Shown: piece after piece, positions 8,901-13,653 of the stretch | How positions within the stretch are numbered: the stretch's first letter is position 1 | Layout: each line of letters starts with the position of its first letter | Assembly: GCA_900549865.1 (NCBI GenBank) | Contig: URPU01000065.1 | Coordinates: 1-13,653, forward strand | Length of the DNA: 13,653 bases | Source of the DNA: an uncultured Eubacteriales bacterium | GTDB taxonomy: Bacteria > Bacillota > Clostridia > Oscillospirales > Oscillospiraceae | Direction of reading: 5' to 3' | Notes under the pieces: generated by a model | The model's database searches: none | Told to the model about the DNA's origin: nothing | The model's input: only the letters and a program-made list of their open reading frames with translations | Program-made: the position numbers and the translations under genes

Positions 8901-11900
8901 GTAATCGCCGGAGACATGCTGCGGCTGTGCGCCATTGGAGACGCGCCACAGCTCAAACGTGATATCGGGGCGCTTGGCCACCGCGGCCTTGACGTCGTGC
9001 CAGACCTTGTTGACGACGAGCGTGCCGCGCCCGCCGAAGCTGTTGGTGATGCGCGTGTGCATCTCGTCGGCCTCCGTGGCCTCATTCTTGCAGTAGTTAT
9101 ACTTCACCACGGAGGACGAGACAACATACTTCATCTCGCCAAGCGTGACGATATTGTTTTCAAACTCCTTCTGCTGGCCGTCCGCGCCGATGATGGCAAG
9201 CTCATCAATACCGTAGCTCATAAGCTCGCCAACGGAGTTATATTTGGGCAGTCTGAATGTCACCGTGACGCTGCCGGGTTCGGCGGCGGGCGCGGGTGAA
9301 AGCGTGAACTCGCCGTTTTCATCCGTTGTGACGGCCCCATCCATGCTGACAGCGCCAGCTACGGGCTGCTGCTGTCCGTCGGACGTGTACGCGACGAGGC
9401 GCAGGCGCGCAGCGACGGCATCACTGCCCATCTTCCACTCCTTCGTCAGCCTGGCATCGACCCAGCCGGTGCGCGTGTTGGTGATGGTGGTGACGCTGGA
9501 ATGCATGGCGTTCTCATCGGGGGCAAAGCCGTCAAGACTGCTGACCTTGTTAGTAACGACGTTGAAGGCGTATATTTTGCTGCCCACGTCGAGCTGTGCG
9601 GGCGTGCCGGACTTCGTATTGCCGGTGCGGAGATATTCCGGATCGTCCATGGGAAGCGCCCAGCCCTCATCGGCGCTGGATATCTCGACGACGGAATAGT
9701 TGCTCTGGTCAAACTCGGCGTCGCCGGCATCCTCCGGGAGGACATAGCGCACGCTGGCTGTCCAGCAGTTATCTTCACTGAGGGCGATGCTGTTGGAAAC
9801 AAGCCGCGGCGTCGCACCGCTGGGGTCGAAGTAGTATATGCCAACTGTGACGGGGCGGCGGTTTGGAATGTCGGCCTCGTCCTGCCAGCGCTTGACGACA
9901 TCAAAGCGCAGCGAACGCCCCTCGTCGCCCTTGACGTTGGTGAACTTGACGCAGGATATCATCTGCTCAAAGCCGTTTATGACATAGGGCGCGCGGCTGT
10001 ATACGGAATCGGCGAAAACGAAGTCGTCTTTACAGGCGCGCTCAAAGGCGGTGTAGCTGTAGCGCCGCCCTTCGTCGTCGTACAGCTCAAGCCCGTGTAT
10101 GAAGCGGACAGTGTCGTTTGCATCCTTATATTTGAACACGGCCATGCCGTTTTTTATATACGCATCCTCGATATGCACGCCGTTTTCGTCAATGAGGTTG
10201 GCATCCTTCAGCTCATACGGCACACCGTCGCGGTAAAGCTGCACGGATATCCACAGGTCGTCGTCCTCCTGCGCGCCCTGCCACTCCTTCACGACCTTGA
10301 ACGCGGTCATATTGTTGAGCGTGTTGATGACCGTGCCCATTGCCCCTGTGGAGGGGCTTATGACGGCACGCGATTCATCGACACTGAAGATATACTGGTT
10401 TTCGCCGTGCTCGACGGCAAAGGCCTTGCCGCCGTCAATGCTGTACGTCTTAGCGTCGGTGCCGCCGACGGTGAGGCCGGTCTCAACGAAGCGGTATTTT
10501 ATCTCCTTCCCATCGGCGTCCGTCTTGGGATAGGCCGTGCCGAGGGAGCGCGTGATGGCGGGAACTTCGCGGGAAAAGCCGTCCAGCGTGAACTCCTCGC
10601 CGACGTTCTCCCACTCCTCCGCGCCGGGGAGCAGCCGCTGAAACTGAAAGCTTGCGGAAATGCCGCCGATGCCAAGCGCGGACTTCGCGTTCCAGCTCTT
10701 GGTGATGCTGGGCACGAAGCTTTCGGTGGAGCTGTTTATGACGACGCTGCCGTTCGTGATGAGGGTTTTCAGCGTCTCTATGGTCTCGCCGTTCTTCTCG
10801 ACGCGCGCAACATAGCGCGCGGCATTGGAGCCGTACATGTGCTCCGTAAGGAAATAGGCGTACTCATAGCCCTCGTTGTCGTACTTCGGCAGGGAGTCGA
10901 TACACAGCTCAAACTCATCCGAGAGCCTGTCGTTCCCGATGATATTTATGGGCAGCGCACCAGAAACGGGGCTTGGCGTGGCCACACGGAGCGTGTTATT
11001 GTCAAGCTTGACATATTTGAGCAGCGTGAAGCTGACGTCCGGGCGCTTGGCCGGTTCAAGCCCGGCGTCCTCCCAGCGCTTCACGGCGCGGAAGGTGACG
11101 GTACCCGTCAGCGTGGAGATGAGCGTGCCGTTATTATAGGCGGCATCTGTCTTATTGCTATGGTTATCCTCATTTTTAAGAGACTGCACATAGATTCCGG
11201 CCGCGCCGGGGAAATCGCGGAAAGCGCCGGGCGCTTCGCCGATGGCGTACTCTATTGGGCGGTTTGCGTCGTCATACGCCATCAGGCCGCTGAGCTTCAC
11301 CGTCCAGCGGTTGCCGTCACGCGTGACGGTATAGGGATATGGGTTCTCGCTTGTATCCGTGAACTTATGCGGATCGCCGTTTATGTAAAACGTAAGCGTT
11401 TCAAGCCAGGCCTCCGGCGAGGGGCGCTCGCCGCCGAGCGCGCCGTCGTTCCACAGCTTATGCACGGTAAGCTCCGTCAGGACGCAGTTTGTGATCTGTG
11501 CGTTCCCGTCTTCAAAATACGCGTGGCCGTATTGGTCGTCGGTATGCACGGAGTAGCTGTCCGGCAGCGTCTCCGCCGCGCGGTAGCTCACGGGCTGGCC
11601 GTTTTCCATCTTCGGCAGGCCGGTGACGATGCAGTGCCACGTGCTGTCGTTCGCGGTATCCCAGCTCAGCGTATAGCTGTCCGTGGGTACGTCCTGCCAG
11701 CCGTCCTTCGTCAGCTTCTGTATGCTCATGCCGATACCGGACGGCTGCGGGCGCAGCTTCTTCGTGTCGTTGTTATCCTGCCAGCGCACGGCGATGTCCA
11801 GCCGCGCAAGCGCGCTTGCTTCAAACCGCGTATCGGGCGCGATGGTATTCATGCTGCCGGTGTTCACCGCCGCCGTGCCGGAAACGGGCGCGGCCGGAGA

Positions 11901-13004
11901 GAGAACGTAGCTGTCGGGCTGCGCCGTCTGAGTGATGGTATAAGCGCCGGTCGCAAGGTCAAGCTCCAAGCGGTAGCCTATCGGCTTGCCGTCCGTTGGC
12001 GTGACGGTGAAACTGAGCGCGGCGCTGTGCTTATTGGCACTTTCGCGCGAGATTATATTTATGGTATAGCCGTCGTCCGTTTTGCCGGAAGCGCTGACGT
12101 CCAGATTCTTTGCGTTGTTCGGATCGCTGACAATAGTGAAGTAAAGTGCGGGATTGATCGCCGTGCCGTCCACCGTGAGGCCAAGGCTGAGGGTATAGTT
12201 ATACTCCAGGCGTTCAGCCAGCGGCTGCACGGGGATCTCCGCTTCCGGAACTATGTAGACAAGCTGCGGCGCTTCATCCCTGTCAAAGCCGATGATGCAG
12301 CCTCCGGCGCGGGCGGTGTACTGCCCGTTTGCCGGGTCTATGGCATAGCTGAGCGCGGATGCGCCTGCGGCATCCGCCGTGACGAGAAGTGCGGCGTATT
12401 TCTCAAGGCCGCCAAGCTCAAAGCTGCCGTAATACATCCCGAAGCATCCGGCATCCTCCGCATAGGTCAGCTCCTCCGCCGTGACAAGCTTTTCCGCAAG
12501 TCTGACGGGCGCTTTGCCGGGTTCGATGCCGTACAGTCCGAGAGTGACGGGCCACACGTCCGCGAAAGCGTCCGCGCTATTGGCCGGGCCGACGGACAGG
12601 GCAAAGTTATAGACCTCCCCCTGCGGATAGACCTCCGGCGCGGGCGTAGGTGCGGCGGTGGGTGCGGGAGACTGTTCCGGTGCAGGTTCTAGAGAAGGCG
12701 CCTCCGCAGGCGCGTCTGCCGGTGCAGACGTGGGTTCCGGTTCGGGCGCCGCGTCCGGGGTCTGCGTGGGTTTGGGTTCCGGTGTTTCCGACGGCTCCTC
12801 CGTCGGAGGCGGCGTGGGCACCGCCGCCGTGGCTTCCGGTGTCGCCTCCGGCATGGCCGCCGTTTGAAGCGGCTGCTCAACAACGGCAGATGTATCCGCC
12901 GTGTCAGCCGGGGCGGCATAGGCCGCCGCATTCACGCTCGACATGAGCATGAGCACTGTCAGCACTCCTGCCAACCATCTTCTGCCACCTGATTCTTTTC
13001 TCAT
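2964..13004 (-). CDS. Giant Cna-B repeat surface protein (adhesin-like) with sortase-type anchor
   Basis: A 3346-residue secreted protein. In order: a signal peptide (1 to about 30; basic MRKESGGRRW, hydrophobic LAGVLTVLMLM, AYA cleavage); a Pro/Glu/Thr-rich segment (45-127); a duplicated module of unknown type (131-375); 21 Cna-B-like units (401-3039); an unassigned region (3040-3300); and YPRTG (3305-3309), a hydrophobic helix and RRKRRAS. Units run from a K-x-W strand to an N-T-L-like end, with a Glu in the middle (for example YSYRAVEK). Lys, Glu and Asn are the residues that form intramolecular isopeptide bonds in Cna-B domains, so a rigid protease-resistant rod on the cell surface is expected. 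ATG 13004 is chosen because GGAGG (13014-13018) lies 9 nt upstream and it starts a clean signal peptide; the frame stays open to 13079. Ligand and host role are unknown. No sortase gene is nearby. Confidence 0.95.
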   Translation of the reverse strand: MRKESGGRRWLAGVLTVLMLMSSVNAAAYAAPADTADTSAVVEQPLQTAAMPEATPEATAAVPTPPPTEEPSETPEPKPTQTPDAAPEPEPTSAPADAPAEAPSLEPAPEQSPAPTAAPTPAPEVYPQGEVYNFALSVGPANSADAFADVWPVTLGLYGIEPGKAPVRLAEKLVTAEELTYAEDAGCFGMYYGSFELGGLEKYAALLVTADAAGASALSYAIDPANGQYTARAGGCIIGFDRDEAPQLVYIVPEAEIPVQPLAERLEYNYTLSLGLTVDGTAINPALYFTIVSDPNNAKNLDVSASGKTDDGYTINIISRESANKHSAALSFTVTPTDGKPIGYRLELDLATGAYTITQTAQPDSYVLSPAAPVSGTAAVNTGSMNTIAPDTRFEASALARLDIAVRWQDNNDTKKLRPQPSGIGMSIQKLTKDGWQDVPTDSYTLSWDTANDSTWHCIVTGLPKMENGQPVSYRAAETLPDSYSVHTDDQYGHAYFEDGNAQITNCVLTELTVHKLWNDGALGGERPSPEAWLETLTFYINGDPHKFTDTSENPYPYTVTRDGNRWTVKLSGLMAYDDANRPIEYAIGEAPGAFRDFPGAAGIYVQSLKNEDNHSNKTDAAYNNGTLISTLTGTVTFRAVKRWEDAGLEPAKRPDVSFTLLKYVKLDNNTLRVATPSPVSGALPINIIGNDRLSDEFELCIDSLPKYDNEGYEYAYFLTEHMYGSNAARYVARVEKNGETIETLKTLITNGSVVINSSTESFVPSITKSWNAKSALGIGGISASFQFQRLLPGAEEWENVGEEFTLDGFSREVPAITRSLGTAYPKTDADGKEIKYRFVETGLTVGGTDAKTYSIDGGKAFAVEHGENQYIFSVDESRAVISPSTGAMGTVINTLNNMTAFKVVKEWQGAQEDDDLWISVQLYRDGVPYELKDANLIDENGVHIEDAYIKNGMAVFKYKDANDTVRFIHGLELYDDEGRRYSYTAFERACKDDFVFADSVYSRAPYVINGFEQMISCVKFTNVKGDEGRSLRFDVVKRWQDEADIPNRRPVTVGIYYFDPSGATPRLVSNSIALSEDNCWTASVRYVLPEDAGDAEFDQSNYSVVEISSADEGWALPMDDPEYLRTGNTKSGTPAQLDVGSKIYAFNVVTNKVSSLDGFAPDENAMHSSVTTITNTRTGWVDARLTKEWKMGSDAVAARLRLVAYTSDGQQQPVAGAVSMDGAVTTDENGEFTLSPAPAAEPGSVTVTFRLPKYNSVGELMSYGIDELAIIGADGQQKEFENNIVTLGEMKYVVSSSVVKYNYCKNEATEADEMHTRITNSFGGRGTLVVNKVWHDVKAAVAKRPDITFELWRVSNGAQPQHVSGDYKWDLTINDWFWQCTFGKQNFDRFDENGFEYQYYVVEKLVTQNSGYVASYYNGGKQPNALKNPASAQEVFDETGVTDGAAYAAFVPASAPGGALGEAYSCGQGTVINTPQLERSYTGEKIWSHLPEGYDRTQLPPVTVMLFCKSEGEKNTYDDAHIARYTNGAPVAPIVLENGETVFAWGRGDDGLKLPRFDAYGGHLSYYAAEVVSVEDYTTPLAGMQAYNVYNPEDANRTEITNEYTGGGEVVIEVTKNWSWPNKPAHMKEYPAVTFVLYRAAEKEDGQYSPEDWTPVDKKTLPAGTIPTDGSDLTKTLTFESTDSVSLSRYAPDNRRYVYMVFEEPVNGYESMIPDGKGGYISGSMAQVALTPAPDSAPPLKEKGSVSFKNVYEERTERIRFVKTWKDQDNKFSTRPKPSELEFELWYEHGGENVKVEPSAYEMSWKYYGSVWSCTFTGNFIMNDTDGTPYKYYVKEHYAGNNAALYERVYGLNKCRPGESGVTNTLASVPLSVNKDWADKNGEKFTQRAELEDLKALGKLPDSVTFGVEYLDGAEWKPFPSAEAQMTQTWTIDQLIGAVADNHYLRFSEQLPKYMDASGTEYTYRAVETALVFQGVSYAAERSEDGRYVFPAANIAASVTPDGSVTHITNTLGGYKHRLHIYKLWNDANDTDGLRPAEMNVTVIEVNNGAPGNTAGLTMTRGTTNDFNFWYASITVLDDAEGRSYIVTEDVPFGYREEFDAADWPCGITDWRNTISALTDVVPESGLRAIPTPAPGDHSYTLMNRHEPYTISVTADKSWLGDTGTASKWADYTRPESVVLQLRQRAGGGSWAKYDGAAVIGDENAWSYTWCGLPVNRPKARASDAVTAYSYKVEEVNGGRAYKLTNSAEQKAKPDIDQHHTVTNKLDVKQVSFTKSWVDFSDAFATRLALSQVKFTLLWTTPAGELEAVPVAVTPEIKINGSEWKISYTGLPKYFADGTRCDYKLREEYQNAENIYTPSGNGVSGLLNTLTNTLVTGVEVEAQKQWAGDEIWQDITRPGSAEFELWYRKGTSGEFVPAGAGYSNRVVTANASGGWTVRFYSLPEKDADGTLYDYDVRERPMTGYDVSYTGREVTERGGTKVFSFTAVNTLKTVSLSGTKTWVDNDNYYGMRPDEVSLRIFADGVEITGRVSVAWDKSGGNVWTYTVSGLPKYDKTGSEISYTVMEVVPNGYASTAGDSAVPLTQGVVNTLAPTEFTVSKVWNDLDDHFATRPESVSFTLEWSADGVNWSAVVPAAEAVLTAQSGWKSHTFTDLPTHDKTGARYSYRAVEKAVPGYEAPEYEFTPGGLGESVTNTLDTGRSVTFTKHWQGDYDNMFASRPDSIEFVLEYRLESETEFRPAGDSWVTVLAPDASGKWPMGRFTGLPVCTSSGERFVYRVVEKPVTGYAPAYSPAFGDDITVTNTLSTLTSLVVGKTWDDNGDAFLTRPASLTFRLQYQLVAAGQQPQPDKWLDSGLYTEMKPDAAGNWPAVSFTDLPAVNASGESYAYRAVEVDPKTHEQDPVKSYDASYTVTMPADGGEQRTSVVNTLKTTSLKVEKSWVNGAPAVLDGYTVTVKLQRLVKGGLLQKDTWADVTDRNGDTLTRTLSKANGWSALFAGLPLCDEDGVEYVYHALELADEPWFKAEEPTVENGVCTLTNTIVHWLMIDNITDNPVTHETDVGGFVQVETDGWSRDKSAWKKDGLSVTWYNEPYWQHTGDIIVQYLRHGEQEWHTLRCTMADVSPLMEVFPGAKLDCITEGERVQYTLTLANDAMDMPYETAVKVAFRPTLAVENTTPDDKFGTVAIEKADRAYDGRYPALSVKGRADSGYAVDLSHLQLSLPGGVHQCWQLNLSAVGIGTGYYGGRFSTTIRGELAGKLETIPVSGTVTIDRRDGYGNPVEVTITLDSLPLSLDIGIPFVKSDAPIYPRTGDNGMDVGTLLAMCGLSLALGGASLGTLRLARRKRRAS
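2967..3092 (-). other. C-terminal cell-wall sorting signal (YPRTG type)
   Basis: Residues 3305-3346: YPRTGD, then a hydrophobic helix (VGTLLAMCGLSLALGGASLG) and the basic tail RRKRRAS. The layout is that of sortase substrates, but the first position is Tyr, not the Leu of LPXTG. A sortase with changed specificity elsewhere in the genome is implied. Confidence 0.85.
3888..11804 (-). repeat. Array of 21 divergent Cna-B-like domains encoded in the giant gene
   Basis: Units of about 100-150 residues start near residues 401, 510, 633, 761, 899, 1030, 1179, 1325, 1478, 1609, 1759, 1869, 2019, 2151, 2269, 2379, 2493, 2595, 2701, 2806 and 2931. Twenty keep Lys two residues before the first Trp (for example K516, K642, K2276, K2600, K2937); unit 1 has Val there (AVRW). 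All 21 keep the Glu in the Y-x-x-x-E strand. Twenty keep the terminal Asn; unit 2 has Ser630 (LISTL). Units from 2269 onward are generally shorter and more alike, with D-x-F-A-T-R-P-type motifs. The DNA copies are well diverged, so this is an old expansion and not a recent tandem duplication. Confidence 0.88.
11880..12614 (-). other. Duplicated N-terminal module of the giant protein, family not recognised
   Basis: Residues about 131-375 seem to hold two diverged copies of one beta-rich module. Copy one opens VYNFALSVG (131) and ends DPANGQYTARAGG (223-235). Copy two opens EYNYTLSLG (267) and ends DLATGAYTITQT (349-360). It precedes the Cna-B rod and would sit at its tip, making it the best candidate for a binding region. 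This is inferred from position and internal similarity only. Confidence 0.5.
12624..13004 (-). other. Signal peptide and N-terminal Pro/Glu-rich segment of the giant protein
   Basis: Residues 1-127. The signal peptide has a basic N-region, a hydrophobic core (11-21) and a likely cut after AYA at 30. From about 45 to 127 the sequence is low-complexity Pro, Glu, Thr and Ala with TPEP, PAPEQ and TPAPE patterns. Such extended segments usually span the wall near the C-terminal anchor; here it sits at the exposed N-terminus. Confidence 0.85.
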
Positions 13005-13030
13005 ACCAACATACCTCCGAACCAGTATTC

Positions 13031-13059
13031 TCCGCGCGCTCCAACCCGCGCGAAGCGGA
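13031..13059 (-). other. GC-rich hairpin in the leader of the giant gene
   Basis: TCCGC and GCGGA pair at the ends of 13031-13059, with CGCG/CGCG pairing inside. The hairpin lies in the predicted ~120-nt leader, about 13 nt upstream of the GGAGG ribosome site. It could affect translation or message stability, but no known regulatory RNA class is recognised. Confidence 0.35.
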
Positions 13060-13132
13060 CAATGCATATAGCGGCGCACGCGCGGCCATTAACGCTGCGC
13101 ACGAACCCACAGTGTATCCATTATATGTTTTA

Positions 13133-13161
13133 AGTATATCATCTAAAATGACGCCAGTCAA
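13133..13161 (-). promoter_or_regulatory. Promoter of the giant surface protein gene
   Basis: On the minus strand, TTGACT (13156-13161), 17 bp and TATACT (13133-13138), a near-consensus vegetative promoter. The predicted start is near 13126, giving a leader of about 120 nt. The -35 box overlaps the small palindrome TGACGCCAGTCA (13149-13160), a possible operator. Confidence 0.72.
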
Positions 13162-13231
13162 CATTTTTTGGCACCATTTTGTGTCTATTATGTCAACCAG
13201 TGTCGCATTGTTTTGGGAATTTTGTAATTTT

Positions 13232-13390
13232 TCAGATGAGGCCGAAGGTGCGCATGAGCATGATGAATATCGGGAGGGTGAAATCAAACCGCCGCCCTGA
13301 AAAGAACACCATGGATTGAGACACATTTTGAACATAGGGGCTTGTCCTCAGGACTTCAATTTCCCTCTGTGTAAAAGTTTTGTTGGACAT
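13232..13390 (-). CDS. Small protein resembling the N-terminus of an IS-type HTH protein, probably truncated
   Basis: A 52-residue ORF. ATG 13390 has a GGAGG ribosome site (13398-13402) at 7 nt and a promoter at 13419-13447, so it is probably expressed. Its opening, MSNKTFTQREIEVLRTSPYV followed by QNVSQS, resembles from memory the start of helix-turn-helix proteins encoded by clostridial insertion sequences (N-P-Y-V-x-x-V-S pattern). The usual downstream sequence is missing; the tail is hydrophobic (FDFTLPIFIMLMRTFGLI) and ends at 13232, where no frame continues the family. A truncated remnant is likely, though an independent small protein is possible. It sits between a repeat array resembling a transposon end and the promoter of the giant gene. 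Confidence 0.5.
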   Translation of the reverse strand: MSNKTFTQREIEVLRTSPYVQNVSQSMVFFSGRRFDFTLPIFIMLMRTFGLI

Positions 13391-13418
13391 TCGCTTTCCT
13401 CCGATTCTGATCAAGATA

Positions 13419-13447
13419 ATTCTATTCTCAATCCGAACCCGTGTCAA
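13419..13447 (-). promoter_or_regulatory. Promoter of the 52-residue ORF
   Basis: Minus strand TTGACA (13442-13447), 17 bp and TAGAAT (13419-13424). It lies just inside the repeat array and about 30 bp before the ATG at 13390, an arrangement common for insertion sequences whose promoter is next to the terminal repeats. Confidence 0.65.
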
Positions 13448-13455
13448 AAGCTATT

Positions 13456-13644
13456 TTGTCCAGTTTACAGGGACAGTATTTTTGGTGGCTGTCTATTTTT
13501 ATGGATTCTAAATTGCAGCCTGTCCAGCTTTATGGGTTTTCGAAAAGCCGCCTGTACGAACCTCTGGGTACCGCCATCTTTTTCAGAAACCGCTTTTGTC
13601 CTGTTTCTTGGATTCTTGTTTTTCTTCCTGTCCATTTTTATGGG
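13456..13644. repeat. Array of about six 17-bp imperfect direct repeats, mobile-element-end-like
   Basis: Copies on the plus strand: TTGTCCAGTTTACAGGG (13456-13472), CTGTCTATTTTTATGGA (13489-13505), CTGTCCAGCTTTATGGG (13520-13536), a weak CTGTACGAACCTCTGGG (13552-13568), TTGTCCTGTTTCTTGGA (13596-13612) and CTGTCCATTTTTATGGG (13628-13644). Start-to-start distances are 33, 31, 32, 44 and 32 bp, close to three helical turns. The outermost copy is followed by TACAGTTTA at the window edge; read on the minus strand, TGTACCC starts like many insertion-sequence termini. No gene is visible in 13448-13653. Confidence 0.65.
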
Positions 13645-13653
13645 TACAGTTTA

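Noticed and set aside
9501..12692. 1063-codon open frame on the plus strand, and similar ones at 2751-4283, 4314-6131, 6222-7388 and 7635-9299
   Set aside because: All lie in one register opposite the giant gene. They contain no recognisable domain and are explained by the absence of TTA, CTA and TCA codons in the real gene.
13005..13079. Upstream extension of the giant protein to a GTG at 13079
   Set aside because: It would add 25 residues before the signal peptide, has no ribosome site, and the ATG at 13004 has GGAGG at the right distance.
12904..13335. 143-codon minus-strand frame spanning the giant gene start and the 52-residue ORF
   Set aside because: It crosses the giant gene's promoter and signal peptide in another frame and has no ribosome site.
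13456..13653. CRISPR array
   Set aside because: Copies are only 17 bp, imperfect, and separated by about 15 bp, with no constant repeat and no cas genes. They fit protein-binding sites better.

Overview
The window looks like a piece of a Bacillota chromosome, probably a gut-type Clostridia. The evidence is strong AGGAGG-type Shine-Dalgarno sites, TTGACA-17-TATAAT-type promoters, clostridial families (an HD phosphohydrolase and a small zinc phospholipase C-like protein), and a very large Cna-B repeat surface protein with a sortase-type tail. Coding DNA is GC-rich and the intergenic DNA is much richer in AT. Species assignment is not possible from sequence alone.

Left part (1-2650). A gene on the minus strand runs off the left edge and carries an apparent 1-base frameshift near 157. 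It resembles the N-terminal part of clostridial 4Fe-4S binding proteins. It is divergent from a TetR-family regulator (772-1380). The shared 150-bp promoter region holds two matching palindromic operators 33 bp apart, so the TetR protein probably controls both genes. An HD-domain phosphohydrolase (1413-1901) follows TetR closely. A zinc phospholipase C-like gene (2087-2650) follows with its own promoter, an operator-like palindrome over the -35 box, and a structured leader.

Middle (2651-2963). A tRNA-Ala(GGC) gene with a consensus promoter and its own terminator is followed by a perfect 17-bp stem hairpin. That hairpin separates it from the convergent giant gene.

Main feature (2964-13004, minus strand). 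One 3346-residue secreted protein has a signal peptide, a Pro/Glu-rich segment, a duplicated N-terminal module of unknown type, 21 divergent Cna-B-like units, an unassigned C-terminal region, and a YPRTG sorting motif with a membrane helix and basic tail. Almost all units keep the Lys/Glu/Asn set used for intramolecular isopeptide bonds, so the protein is probably a covalently stabilised surface rod or adhesin. No sortase is in the window.

Right end (13005-13653). The giant gene has a near-consensus promoter. Upstream of it is a 52-residue ORF with its own promoter and ribosome site, resembling the start of an insertion-sequence helix-turn-helix protein. Behind that lies an array of about six 17-bp imperfect direct repeats spaced mostly 31-33 bp apart, looking like a transposase-binding terminus. 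The simplest reading is the end of a mobile element or its remnant, lying just upstream of the adhesin.
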